The position numbers and the translations under genes are program-made. This document shows positions 5,766-12,602 of a DNA stretch of 19,145 bases, in pieces. The notes under the pieces are model-generated. The model made no database searches, was not told the origin of the DNA, and saw only the letters and a list, made by a program, of their open reading frames with translations. Position 1 is the stretch's first letter, and each line of letters opens with the position of its first letter. Origin of the DNA: Candidatus Sungiibacteriota bacterium (GTDB taxonomy: Bacteria; Patescibacteriota; Minisyncoccia; Sungbacterales; JACQCQ01); contig JACOZA010000064.1 of NCBI GenBank assembly GCA_016181565.1, positions 1-19,145 on the forward strand. The letters are read 5' to 3'.

Positions 5766-7229
5766 TTATTTGATCGTCATCTCTTGGATAGCTTCGCCGT
5801 CGGTGAAGTAAAAACTATTTGGGTCGTTAGGAACTGCGGCGATGAGAAATTGGCCGGTCTTTAATGTAGTGGTATTCGTGCCGAAGCGGTTGTCGGTTTC
5901 GGTGATAAAAATGCCGTTTTTAGTAGTGAAGACGATGTGAGTCGATTTTTTGTTGAACCAGATGAGATTACCAATCGGGACCGCCGCGTCAATTAGTTGA
6001 TAAGGCGTATTTTTTGGCCGAAACGGCTGACGGTTCTCATCAGCGAAAAGGAGCATAAAAAGTTCGCCGTCTTGGTTACTGTAAGCGAGGCGCTCCTCGT
6101 CTGGTGAAAATTTAATCATACTCACGTTGCTGGCCACTGGCTTGAACTTTTTTGCGCTGGCTTCGCCGTAGTAGAGTCCTCCGGCGCTGTCGGCGACAAT
6201 TATCGCGCCAGTTGTGCTTTTGAAAATCTGCGGCGTTTGTGCCTCACTTATAAAGAATCCTGGGCGATCAAGCGATTCAGTGATGGTTCCATCAAGATCT
6301 GCTCGCCCGATGAAGCCGCTTTGGTTGATAAAAATGATTTCGTCGCCAGTGACCGTAAAGGCCTCGATGCGCTGGAGTACGGGGCGGGCAGCGCGTGCTC
6401 CTCGGTCCCAGCGATACAGATTTTCTCCGTTGTATAGGTAGAAGCGATTCGCTGTCGATATATCCCAGACAACCTGCTTGACGGCTCCGAGTTTTAGGCG
6501 CTGGTCGACTTGGATGCTTGAGGTCGCGGAGCTTGTAAGGAAAAGCGTTCCCGCAGGATCAAAGAGCCGTTCCGGTTTTCCGCCGTCGGCCTTAATGACA
6601 TACCAGCGTTTGGAGTTTTCACCGCTGGCGCCCACCAGCACCTCGGACCCATCACCATTCCAGGAGGCGCTTTCAAAATTTTCTCCCGCAGGAAGAAAAA
6701 CCCCGCTGCGCACGTCTTTGCCGCTCTCACGGTCAATGAGACGAAGTAACGCAGCTTTGCGTTCTATGGTTGCCCAAAAAAGTTTTTGGCCGTTTGGATC
6801 GGGGATGAGCGCTTTGGGGACGAGAGACAGAGGCAGAGAGGTTGTAGCGCCCGCAATGATTGATGAGTTCAGGTTTCGCGGTATTAAAAGGATATAAGGA
6901 AACTCTTGCACCAGTTGCCCCTCGATTTCAATTGCCTTTCGCCAGGGATAGAAGCCCTCTTTCGTCACTTCCACCGCAATGGTCCCCGGGGGGACGTCGT
7001 TAACCAATGCTCCCCGCGATAAAAAACCAGTTTGTTTTTCAATCGCCCCGTTGACAGCAATATTCACTCCGGTTTCATTCGTTTTGACAAAAAAACCGCC
7101 GGTCAGATTCAGCCGCCCTTCTTTAATATCGGGAATATATCCCAGGGAATAAAGAATAATGAATGGCGTCGCCGCGAGGAAAGCAAGTAAAAATCCGTAG
7201 AAGATGGCGCGTCGCGTCGTTTTTCGCAT
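5766..7229 (-). CDS. Membrane-anchored PEGA-domain protein with propeller-like C-terminus
   Basis: The 487-residue product has one N-terminal membrane segment (about residues 9-28, IFYGFLLAFLAATPFIILYS) preceded by Arg/Lys, so it is probably anchored with its bulk outside. Residues about 45-115 match a PEGA surface domain (VNIAVNG, then VPPGTIAVEVTKEGFYPWRK). The remaining 370 residues contain repeated beta-rich blocks such as SMIKFSPDEERLAYSNQDGE and PNGQKLFWATIERKAALLRL, suggesting a beta-propeller of the TolB/WD40 type. This architecture is familiar in Parcubacteria envelopes, though the role is unknown. It is divergent from murA, sharing a 104-base intergenic region in which I found no convincing promoter. 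Confidence 0.8.
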   Translation of the reverse strand: MRKTTRRAIFYGFLLAFLAATPFIILYSLGYIPDIKEGRLNLTGGFFVKTNETGVNIAVNGAIEKQTGFLSRGALVNDVPPGTIAVEVTKEGFYPWRKAIEIEGQLVQEFPYILLIPRNLNSSIIAGATTSLPLSLVPKALIPDPNGQKLFWATIERKAALLRLIDRESGKDVRSGVFLPAGENFESASWNGDGSEVLVGASGENSKRWYVIKADGGKPERLFDPAGTLFLTSSATSSIQVDQRLKLGAVKQVVWDISTANRFYLYNGENLYRWDRGARAARPVLQRIEAFTVTGDEIIFINQSGFIGRADLDGTITESLDRPGFFISEAQTPQIFKSTTGAIIVADSAGGLYYGEASAKKFKPVASNVSMIKFSPDEERLAYSNQDGELFMLLFADENRQPFRPKNTPYQLIDAAVPIGNLIWFNKKSTHIVFTTKNGIFITETDNRFGTNTTTLKTGQFLIAAVPNDPNSFYFTDGEAIQEMTIK

Positions 7230-7333
7230 AAAATTATAAGGTCTGTATCATGTACCATAGCGGGAAAATCAGCCTTTGCCAATTGCTTTGGCTGGAAGAA
7301 GTCTCTTAAGGTGCGCTATGATAAAACACGGTT

Positions 7334-8596
7334 ATGGCACGAGGAATCTTTCGCATCCGAGGCGGTCGCCAACTCCACGGCGAAATTAGTGTCTCTGGCT
7401 CCAAAAACACGGCGCTTCCGGCCATTGCGGCAGCCTTACTGACTCGCGAGCCGGTGATTCTCGAAAATGTTCCCAATATCGCCGATGTCGGCGTCATGAT
7501 TGAGATTGCCGGAAGTTTGGGGGCCAAAATCAATTGGGACGGCGCGGGGCATAGACTCACAATTGAAGCCAAGGAGCTTGCGGCGACTCTTGATGATAAA
7601 CTTGCGCGAAAGCTGCGCGGGTCTTTTTTATTTTCCGGATCGCTCATCGGGCGCCTGCGCTCCGCGTCGCTATCGTATCCCGGCGGCGACAAAATTGGCG
7701 CCCGTCCGCTGACGACTCATTTAAATGCGCTGCGAGGGCTCGGCGTTGCGATAGGAGAAAGCGAAAGACTTAATCTGAACGGCGCCAATCTGGCCGGTGC
7801 TAGAATCACCCTTGAGGAGCCGAGTGTTACAGCTACGGAGAATACCATCTTGGCGGCAGTTTTGGCGCCCGGTGTCACAGAAATTCATCTGGCCGATCAA
7901 TCACCGCACGTTCAGGAACTCACTTCCATGCTCCGCGCGATGGGAGCGAATCTCCAATGGACGGATGTCGGCGTGGTCAGAATTGAAGGGAGAGAACGCC
8001 TGCACGGTACGCAATTTCGCATCAATCCCGATGAGATGGAAATTTCCGGCTTCGCGGCCTTAGCCGCGGCCACGCGCTCGGTCATTGTTATTCGCGGCAT
8101 AAACGCTTGTTACCTCGATTCGGTGTTGCTGCAGCTCTCCAAAATGGGTGTCGGGCATCATTTGTCGGGCGCGGATTTATTCATTGAAAAACCGCGTTCG
8201 CCGTATAAAGGGTTCCGACTGCAATCAGGGCTCTACCCGAAATTAATGTCTGATCATCTTCCGCCGTTTGCGGTGCTGGCCACACAGGCCGCTGGCGAGT
8301 CACTGATTCATGAGTGGATGTACGAAAGTCGATTGGGATACATCGAGGAATTAAAAAAGATGGGCGCGAATGCCAGAGTACTTGATTCTCATCGAGCTAT
8401 CATTGTCGGTCCCACGCCCCTTCGCGGCGGCCAGATCGCCGGATTGGATATTCGTTCGGGCCTCACGCTAGTGATAGCGGGGCTCGTGGCGGAAGGGGAA
8501 ACGACGATCACGGAAATCGACCAGATCGATCGGGGATATGAGCGCATTGACGAACGTCTCCGTTCACTCGGAGCTGACATCGAGCGGGTTGCATAA
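7334..8596 (+). CDS. murA: UDP-GlcNAc enolpyruvyl transferase MurA, Asp-type active site
   Basis: MurA transfers enolpyruvate from phosphoenolpyruvate to UDP-N-acetylglucosamine, the first committed step of peptidoglycan synthesis, in the cytoplasm. The 420-residue product has the substrate-binding K24-N25 pair in VSGSKNTALPA, the loop YPGGDKIGARP (115-125), the SDHLPPF segment with D307 (matching E. coli D305), and a C-terminus IDRGYERIDERLRSLGA with R400 (matching R397). The loop residue that is normally the fosfomycin-target cysteine (C115 in E. coli) is D119. Cys-to-Asp MurA enzymes are active and fosfomycin-insensitive in other bacteria, so natural resistance is expected. mreB follows after 31 bases, grouping envelope and shape functions. 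Confidence 0.96.
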   Translation: MARGIFRIRGGRQLHGEISVSGSKNTALPAIAAALLTREPVILENVPNIADVGVMIEIAGSLGAKINWDGAGHRLTIEAKELAATLDDKLARKLRGSFLFSGSLIGRLRSASLSYPGGDKIGARPLTTHLNALRGLGVAIGESERLNLNGANLAGARITLEEPSVTATENTILAAVLAPGVTEIHLADQSPHVQELTSMLRAMGANLQWTDVGVVRIEGRERLHGTQFRINPDEMEISGFAALAAATRSVIVIRGINACYLDSVLLQLSKMGVGHHLSGADLFIEKPRSPYKGFRLQSGLYPKLMSDHLPPFAVLATQAAGESLIHEWMYESRLGYIEELKKMGANARVLDSHRAIIVGPTPLRGGQIAGLDIRSGLTLVIAGLVAEGETTITEIDQIDRGYERIDERLRSLGADIERVA

Positions 8597-8602
8597 CTCT
8601 CT

Positions 8603-8608
8603 TATAAT
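8603..8608 (+). promoter_or_regulatory. Possible -10 element before mreB
   Basis: A perfect TATAAT stands 19 bases before the mreB ATG in the short murA-mreB gap. The hexamer 17 bases upstream (TCGAGC) is not -35-like, so this is weak evidence for an internal promoter giving mreB a very short leader. Confidence 0.3.
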
Positions 8609-8627
8609 TGCTTAAATTGGGTATCTT

Positions 8628-9644
8628 ATGGCATTTGGCTTTGTGCGACGGATTGGTATTGATTTGGGGACAGCTAATACGCTGGTTTTTGTTCCGGGTA
8701 AAGGCGTGGTGATGAATGAGCCGTCGGTGGTTGCAGTGTCGGTGGATGACAACCGGATTCTGGCGGTTGGCAATGAAGCCCGCGAGATGATTGGCCGGAC
8801 CCCCGACAGCATTGTGGCGTATCGTCCGCTCCGCGACGGAGTGATCGCGGATTACCGCGTGACCGAGGCGATGCTCCGTTATTTTATTACCAAAGCTGGC
8901 GGCTGGATTAGAATTTTCCGGCCGGAAGTGATGATTTCGGTGCCAGCCGGGGTGACATCAACCGAGCGGCGCGCAGTGATTGAAGCCGCAGTGCATGCGG
9001 GCGCTAAAGCCGCCTATGTCGTGAAAGAGCCGGTGCTCGCCGCCATTGGCGCGGGGATCCCCATCAATGAAGCGGCGGGGCATATTGTGATTGACATTGG
9101 CGGGGGGACAACGGATGTGGCGGTGATTTCACTCGGAGGGATTGTGGCCTCGACTTCTGTCAAAGTTGCCGGAAACAAAATTGATCAAGCGATCGCCGAA
9201 CACATCAAAAAGAATTTCAATCTCGCCATCGGCGACCGCATGGCGGAAGACATAAAGATTAAAATCGGGAACGCTGTACGTCTGCCGCAAGAAGAAGAGA
9301 TGTCCGTGAAAGGCCGCGATCTTCTGACGGGCCTCCCCAAAACTATCGCCATTACTTCCTCGGAGGTGACGGAAGCCATTGAAGGAGAATTGCAGGAAAT
9401 CGTCCGCGCCATCAAGACCGTGCTCCATGAAACTCCGCCGGAACTGGCCGCAGACATCATGGATCGCGGGATTGTGATGACCGGCGGCGGTTCGCTCTTA
9501 CGCAACTTCGATATCTTAATCCAGCGCGAGATCGGCATTCCGGCGCACATGGCTGATGACGCGCTTCTCTGTGTGGCGCGAGGCACGGGGATTGCGCTCG
9601 AGCATTTGGACGTCTATAAGCGAAGTTTGATGTCGAAGCGCTAA
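8628..9644 (+). CDS. mreB: Rod shape-determining protein MreB
   Basis: MreB is the bacterial actin homologue that forms membrane-associated filaments and directs cell-wall elongation. The 338-residue product shows all actin-fold nucleotide motifs: phosphate-1 GIDLGTANTLVFV near residue 10, phosphate-2 IVIDIGGGTTDVAVISLGG near residue 155, and the adenosine motif GIVMTGGGSLLRNFD near residue 282. Length fits the family. The N-terminus (MAFGFVRRIG) is hydrophobic and basic, compatible with membrane contact. Start is the first ATG; no Shine-Dalgarno site. It follows murA closely and is followed by a 202-base regulatory gap with hairpins and a palindrome; I do not see mreC here. Confidence 0.97.
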   Translation: MAFGFVRRIGIDLGTANTLVFVPGKGVVMNEPSVVAVSVDDNRILAVGNEAREMIGRTPDSIVAYRPLRDGVIADYRVTEAMLRYFITKAGGWIRIFRPEVMISVPAGVTSTERRAVIEAAVHAGAKAAYVVKEPVLAAIGAGIPINEAAGHIVIDIGGGTTDVAVISLGGIVASTSVKVAGNKIDQAIAEHIKKNFNLAIGDRMAEDIKIKIGNAVRLPQEEEMSVKGRDLLTGLPKTIAITSSEVTEAIEGELQEIVRAIKTVLHETPPELAADIMDRGIVMTGGGSLLRNFDILIQREIGIPAHMADDALLCVARGTGIALEHLDVYKRSLMSKR

Positions 9645-9660
9645 GAAATAAATGGTATTA

Positions 9661-9727
9661 ACCCCGGAGCAAGCTCCGGACGGGTAATCCTATTATTATA
9701 GTGACCCCGCGGCAAGCCGTCAGGGTA
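9661..9727. repeat. Two REP-like imperfect hairpins
   Basis: Two hairpins share one plan: ACCC outer arm, inner GC arm, AA at the tip, inner arm, outer GGGT arm. Copy 1 spans 9661-9685, with CGGAGC 9665-9670 pairing GCTCCG 9673-9678. Copy 2 spans 9704-9726, with CGGC 9710-9713 pairing GCCG 9716-9719. Both have GCAAGC at the tip and 2-3 unpaired bases before GGGT. They lie just after the mreB stop; without T-tracts they are poor terminators. Between them sits TATTATAGT (9694-9702), a half copy of the palindromes around the next gene. Confidence 0.55.
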
Positions 9728-9795
9728 TTGCGGTAGTAAAGTCTTGCAGCTAAAGCCCAAAGGCAGCCCAATTATTGCCCTGGCATCCATTTACC

Positions 9796-9833
9796 CTTTC
9801 TACTATAATACTGCGCAGTATTATAGTAGAAAG
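9796..9833. promoter_or_regulatory. 38-bp perfect palindrome overlapping -10, upstream of TrpR-like gene
   Basis: Bases 9796-9833 are a perfect 38-base palindrome centred at 9814/9815, with core ATACTGCGCAGTAT (9808-9821). The left arm contains a consensus -10 hexamer, TATAAT (9804-9809). It ends 13 bases before the ATG of the TrpR-superfamily gene, so a dimer bound here would block transcription: a likely autoregulatory operator. No -35 hexamer stands out upstream. A near-copy lies at the 3' end of the gene. Confidence 0.75.
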
Positions 9834-9846
9834 CTGGAGTATAAAA

Positions 9847-10263
9847 ATGCCACACGTGTCGAAATATAAACTCTCTGGTAGCCAAGTAAACCAATTAAGT
9901 CAGCGCATTGTTGAGGCTACTTTTTCTATAAAAAATAAAAAGAATCTGCAACTATTTTTTGATGACCTCCTGTCTACGACGGAGAAAATTATGCTCGGGA
10001 AGCGTCTTTTGATTGCGCTGATGATTGAGAGCGGCCATAGTTACTTTGATATTCGGAAGACAGCGGGCGTCACTGATGCAACGATTGCCTCAATCAGCGA
10101 ACGGCTAAAATCTAGTGGCAGGGGATTGCGACTGGCTATAAAGCGGTTGCAGCGTCAAGAAAATATAGAAGCTCTGCTTCAGAGATTTGGCAATGCCATC
10201 ACTGGCTCAATACCACGCCTTCCGCGGATTGCGTATTTGCCACGAGTAAGAAAGCCACTATGA
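9847..10263 (+). CDS. TrpR-superfamily DNA-binding regulator
   Basis: The 138-residue product has the Trp-repressor-type fold: a helical segment LLSTTEKIMLGKRLLIALMI (41-60), then a helix-turn-helix SGHSYFDIRKTAGVTDATIASI (62-83), and a basic C-terminal tail (RLPRIAYLPRVRKPL). Tryptophan-biosynthesis genes are absent nearby, so the ligand, if any, is unknown; YerC-like members of the superfamily also fit. The ATG at 9847 has GGAG at 9836-9839 (7-base spacing). The frame is open back to 9775, but that would translate the palindrome. Its gene is bracketed by matched palindromes at 9796-9833 and 10255-10284, which suggests self-regulation. The stop codon (10261-10263) lies inside the second palindrome. 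Confidence 0.8.
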   Translation: MPHVSKYKLSGSQVNQLSQRIVEATFSIKNKKNLQLFFDDLLSTTEKIMLGKRLLIALMIESGHSYFDIRKTAGVTDATIASISERLKSSGRGLRLAIKRLQRQENIEALLQRFGNAITGSIPRLPRIAYLPRVRKPL

Positions 10264-10284
10264 TACTGCGCAGTATCATAGTGG
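10255..10284. promoter_or_regulatory. 30-bp perfect palindrome over the stop codon of the TrpR-like gene
   Basis: Bases 10255-10284 are a perfect palindrome with the same ATACTGCGCAGTAT core (10263-10276) as the upstream one. Compared over 30 bases, the two differ at only two positions per arm (outer T/C and A/G), and each change is mirrored in the other arm, so symmetry is kept. It could be a second operator or roadblock, or a hairpin in the mRNA; it has no T-tract. Confidence 0.7.
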
Positions 10285-10311
10285 TAGGAGTGCGGGAGGT
10301 TGCACTAGGCA

Positions 10312-10346
10312 TGAAAAAAATTGAGGAGCGCTGACGAGGCGCTCCT
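10312..10346 (-). terminator. Intrinsic terminator for minus-strand gene
   Basis: AGGAGCGC 10324-10331 pairs with GCGCTCCT 10339-10346 around a 7-base loop. Read on the minus strand the hairpin is followed by CAATTTTTTT, a proper T-tract (plus-strand A-run near 10314-10320), so it terminates the transcript of the gene starting at 10754. It can also stop plus-strand readthrough weakly. Confidence 0.65.
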
Positions 10347-10531
10347 TTGATGTGAACTGACTCTAAATTGCGTTTCAGCCGCCGTGGATGAGCGACGAAT
10401 TTTTGGACGTACTCCGCAGCTCTCAAGATCGTCTGTCTCACTTCAAGAAGCGTCTCAAGCTCTTCGTACGTGACGCATCCCACCCCCGTGCTCCGTTTCG
10501 AAGACGAGAAGAACAGGATGCCTCCAGCCAC
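10320..10531 (-). other. Alternative open frame, possible 3' part of the 10754 gene
   Basis: A second minus-strand frame, from a GTG at 10531, reads AGGILFFSSSKRSTGVGCVT then YEELETLLEVRQTILRAAEY and VQKFVAHPRRLKRNLESV. It looks more like a folded helical protein than the tail of the annotated gene, but it has no ribosome-binding site and no stop before the terminator hairpin; the frame runs on to 10199 through the palindrome. It could be the frameshifted remainder of the upstream gene. Confidence 0.3.
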
Positions 10532-10754
10532 GATTGTATCGCCTAAACTTGCCGTATCCTTTAAGTAACTCCTCGCGTGAGTATCCTGCTGCCTTTTCTA
10601 GATCTCCCAGTCGGACCCAGCCCCAGGTCCGAAGGCGATGCAGTACCCATTCCTCACTGTTGTGAGGAACCCACCGCTCGATAAACGAAATGCCTGGTTT
10701 AGGGTTGAGGTTCCAGATTGTTGGCTTGGCGACTGTCGGAGAAAGAGCTGTCAT
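10455..10754 (-). CDS. Small hypothetical protein, possibly frameshifted
   Basis: The 99-residue product is not recognised. The start is well supported: on the minus strand AAAGGAG stands 7 bases before the ATG. The protein is rich in Trp and Arg, with a helical centre (NSEEWVLHRLRTWGWVRLGD then LEKAAGYSREELLKGYGKF), and ends in a Gly/Arg-rich tail with an Arg run, which looks unlike the rest. An alternative frame over 10320-10531 gives a more protein-like continuation (see next entry), so a frameshift around 10530-10550 is possible. A terminator lies at 10312-10346. A 6-bp hairpin (GCTCTC 10768-10773 with GAGAGC 10778-10783) is in its leader. Confidence 0.55.
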   Translation of the reverse strand: MTALSPTVAKPTIWNLNPKPGISFIERWVPHNSEEWVLHRLRTWGWVRLGDLEKAAGYSREELLKGYGKFRRYNRGWRHPVLLVFETEHGGGMRHVRRA

Positions 10755-10828
10755 AGCGCTCTCCTTTGCTCTCTATCGAGAGCTGGTTAAGGGCGCTGCT
10801 TCTTAGGTTGTGCTCCAAGCGGAAAGTA

Positions 10829-10857
10829 TTGTCAGGGCATGGCTTATCTGATACTCT
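10829..10857 (+). promoter_or_regulatory. Promoter before rpmF with extended -10
   Basis: TTGTCA at 10829-10834 and TACTCT at 10852-10857 are 17 bases apart, with TG at 10849-10850 giving TGATACTCT. The same -10 form occurs at 17602-17610. The predicted start lies within a few bases of the rpmF ATG (10866), implying a nearly leaderless mRNA. Confidence 0.5.
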
Positions 10858-10865
10858 GGTGCAGT

Positions 10866-11150
10866 ATGGTTGTCCGGATGAAGCATACGAAAGGCAAGAA
10901 GAAACGTGTGCGGTCACACCACGCGCTGAAGGCGCGTGTCTTTCCGAAATGTTCTCACTGCGGGGCAGAAGCGCTGGCCCATAACGTCTGCGCGAATTGC
11001 GGCTATTATCAGGGCCGGCCGGTGATTGATGTCTTGGCCAAGCTCGACAAGAAAGAGCGAAAAAAGAAGGAAAAAGAGCTGCACGAACACGAAGCCGAGG
11101 CGGCAGAAACAGGAAAGCCGCTCGTAGCAGAAGAGCTCTCGCACAAATAG
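10866..11150 (+). CDS. rpmF: 50S ribosomal protein L32
   Basis: The 94-residue product begins MVVRMKHTKGKKKRVRSHHA, contains the HHALK motif of L32, and carries a zinc ribbon with C29-x2-C32 and C42-x2-C45 followed by GYYQGRPVIDV. L32 is a small zinc-binding protein of the large subunit. An in-frame ATG at 10839 would add nine non-family residues and overlaps the promoter, so 10866 is preferred. After residue 56 comes a Lys/Glu/Ala-rich tail of almost 40 residues (KLDKKERKKKEKELHEHEAE) that standard L32 (about 57-60 residues) lacks; it is probably helical and exposed. nusB follows after a TAG-rich spacer, probably in one transcript. Confidence 0.93.
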   Translation: MVVRMKHTKGKKKRVRSHHALKARVFPKCSHCGAEALAHNVCANCGYYQGRPVIDVLAKLDKKERKKKEKELHEHEAEAAETGKPLVAEELSHK

Positions 11151-11243
11151 GGAATAGGTGATAGGTTAAGGGTAACAGGTAACTTTTCTCTTGTTGCTGC
11201 AGTATCTATCACTCGCAACAATCATCTAGCACCTTAGTTCCTT
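11151..11243. other. rpmF-nusB spacer with inverted repeat
   Basis: The spacer opens with AGGTGATAGGTTAAGGGTAA-like words and closes with TCATCTAGCACCTTAGTTCC, whose complement resembles the opening. An exact 7-bp inverted repeat, TTGTTGC 11191-11197 with GCAACAA 11215-11221, lies in the middle. No gene and no clear Shine-Dalgarno site before nusB. Confidence 0.4.
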
Positions 11244-11771
11244 ATGGCCAATCGGCACCTTTCGAGAAGTATCGCGATGCAGTCCATTTTCGAGTGGGAC
11301 TTCCAGGGGAAAAATCCCGAGGAACTCCCGGCGATTGTGGAACGCAATATTCAAGAGTTTGGCCCGGGGCTTGAGGGCACAGATTTCATTTGGCGATTGG
11401 TGAACGGCGTCAGCCATAACTTGCCGAAGATTGATGCGATCATCGAGCGAGCTGCTCCCGAGTGGCCGATTGACATGATTACCGCAGTTGATCGAAATCT
11501 CTTGCGCCTGGGTCTTTACGAGTTGCTCTTCGGTAATCGCGAAGAGGTGCCGCCAAAAGTTGCCATTAACGAAGCGATTGAACTCGCCAAAAGTTTCGGA
11601 GGCGAGTCATCGGGCCGTTTCATCAATGGAGTGCTCGGGACAGTCTACCGTGAGATCGGCGAGCCCGGGAAAGAGCATCCCTCGCGTCATGAAAAGAAAA
11701 AAGAAACCAGGGGAACTCGATCCGCCGCGCCGGAGGAGCGAGATGAAACGACAAAAGAAACCAACGCGTAA
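11244..11771 (+). CDS. nusB: Transcription antitermination factor NusB
   Basis: NusB is the all-helical RNA-binding factor that, with S10 (NusE), binds boxA and promotes antitermination on rRNA operons. The 175-residue product has the family start (ANRHLSRSIAMQSIFEWDF), the central PIDMITAVDRNLLRLGLYEL, and the signature PKVAINEAIELAKSFGGESS then GRFINGVLGTV. The domain ends near residue 137. A charged Lys/Glu/Arg-rich tail of about 35 residues follows (EKKKETRGTRSAAPEERDET), absent from typical NusB. It sits between rpmF and rnc, a grouping of RNA and ribosome functions. Confidence 0.95.
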   Translation: MANRHLSRSIAMQSIFEWDFQGKNPEELPAIVERNIQEFGPGLEGTDFIWRLVNGVSHNLPKIDAIIERAAPEWPIDMITAVDRNLLRLGLYELLFGNREEVPPKVAINEAIELAKSFGGESSGRFINGVLGTVYREIGEPGKEHPSRHEKKKETRGTRSAAPEERDETTKETNA

Positions 11772-11792
11772 GTAATCAGCGTCGCTGGCAAT

Positions 11793-11845
11793 TAGCGACT
11801 AGCCACTAGCCACCAGATTTTCTGTTTGCTAGGCACTAGTCGCTA
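11793..11845 (+). promoter_or_regulatory. Hairpin in the leader of rnc
   Basis: TAGCGACTAG 11793-11802 pairs perfectly with CTAGTCGCTA 11836-11845. Inside, CTAGC 11806-11810 pairs with GCTAG 11828-11832 and CAG 11814-11816 with CTG 11822-11824 around the loop ATTTT. The hairpin ends 14 bases before the rnc GTG start. It lacks a T-tract, so it is not a terminator. A double-stranded RNA leader before the gene for RNase III invites comparison with rnc autoregulation in E. coli. Confidence 0.6.
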
Positions 11846-11859
11846 GTGGCGAGACCCCC

Positions 11860-12552
11860 GTGAGCGATTTCTCGAAGTTCGAAAAAGAAATTGGAGTGAC
11901 GTTTCGGAACAAAGACCTTCTGCGGCAGGCCTTTGTGCATCGTTCCTATTTGAATGAAAATCCGGGGATGGGGATTTCTCATAATGAACGGCTGGAATTT
12001 TTGGGGGACGCAGTGCTGGAGTTAATTATTACTGAAGAGCTCTACCGCCAATTCCCCGAAAAGCCAGAAGGAGAACTGACAACGCTCCGCGCGGCGCTTG
12101 TGAACTCAAAAATGCTGGCGGAGGTGGCGCTTGAGATCGGCATGAATGATTTTCTGCTTTTATCTCGAGGAGAAGCTCGCGATATCGGCCGGGCCCGCCA
12201 ATTTATTCTGGCGAATGCTTTTGAGGCGTTGGTGGGAGCAATTTACTTAGATCAAGAATATCTAGCGGCGAAAGAGTTTTTATTGCGAACGGTTGCGACT
12301 CGACTTCCTCAAGTACTTGCGAATAAGCTTTATCAAGATCCCAAGTCCCGCTTTCAAGAGGAAGCCCAGGAACGTGTCGGTATCACTCCGTCATATGAAG
12401 TTATCAGAGAATGGGGGCCGGACCATGATAAGCATTTTGTCGTCGGCATCTATTTAAAGGATGAGCTTGTAGCCGAAGGCGAAGGCCCGTCAAAGCAGGC
12501 AGCGCAGGAAGAGGCCGCGCGCCTAGCACTGACTGCCAAGAGCTGGGACTGA
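11860..12552 (+). CDS. rnc: Ribonuclease III
   Basis: RNase III cuts double-stranded RNA, processing rRNA precursors and some mRNAs. The 230-residue product has the nuclease signature HNERLEFLGDAVLEL (41-55) with metal-site residues E43, E46 and D50, and a second catalytic segment ANAFEALVGAIYLD ending with E122; the position usually Asp (E. coli D114) reads N119. A double-stranded RNA-binding domain follows (DPKSRFQEEAQERVG at about 159-173 and GPSKQAAQEEAARLAL near the end). The start is a GTG at 11860, 14 bases after the leader hairpin, with no clear Shine-Dalgarno site. The gene ends in a strong shared terminator. Confidence 0.96.
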   Translation: MSDFSKFEKEIGVTFRNKDLLRQAFVHRSYLNENPGMGISHNERLEFLGDAVLELIITEELYRQFPEKPEGELTTLRAALVNSKMLAEVALEIGMNDFLLLSRGEARDIGRARQFILANAFEALVGAIYLDQEYLAAKEFLLRTVATRLPQVLANKLYQDPKSRFQEEAQERVGITPSYEVIREWGPDHDKHFVVGIYLKDELVAEGEGPSKQAAQEEAARLALTAKSWD

Positions 12553-12592
12553 CATACAAAAAGAGCCCCCTAAGAGGTTCTTTTTGTATGTC
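12551..12592. terminator. Bidirectional intrinsic terminator after rnc
   Basis: GACATACAAAAAGAGCC 12551-12567 pairs with GGTTCTTTTTGTATGTC 12576-12592 (17 positions, one G-U) around an 8-base loop. A and T runs in the two arms allow termination of rnc from the left and of the convergent surface-protein gene (stop at 12603) from the right. Confidence 0.8.
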
Positions 12593-12602
12593 GCTTGATA
12601 GA

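Noticed and set aside
7233..7238. TATAAT on the minus strand before the PEGA-protein gene
   Set aside because: It ends only three bases before the ATG, too close for a normal -10, and has no -35 partner.
9796..9833. Intrinsic terminator for mreB
   Set aside because: The palindrome is AT-rich with no T-tract after it, and it carries a -10 hexamer and lies just before a start codon.
9775..9846. Upstream extension of the TrpR-like reading frame
   Set aside because: It would translate the palindrome; the ATG at 9847 has a proper GGAG site and gives the family start.
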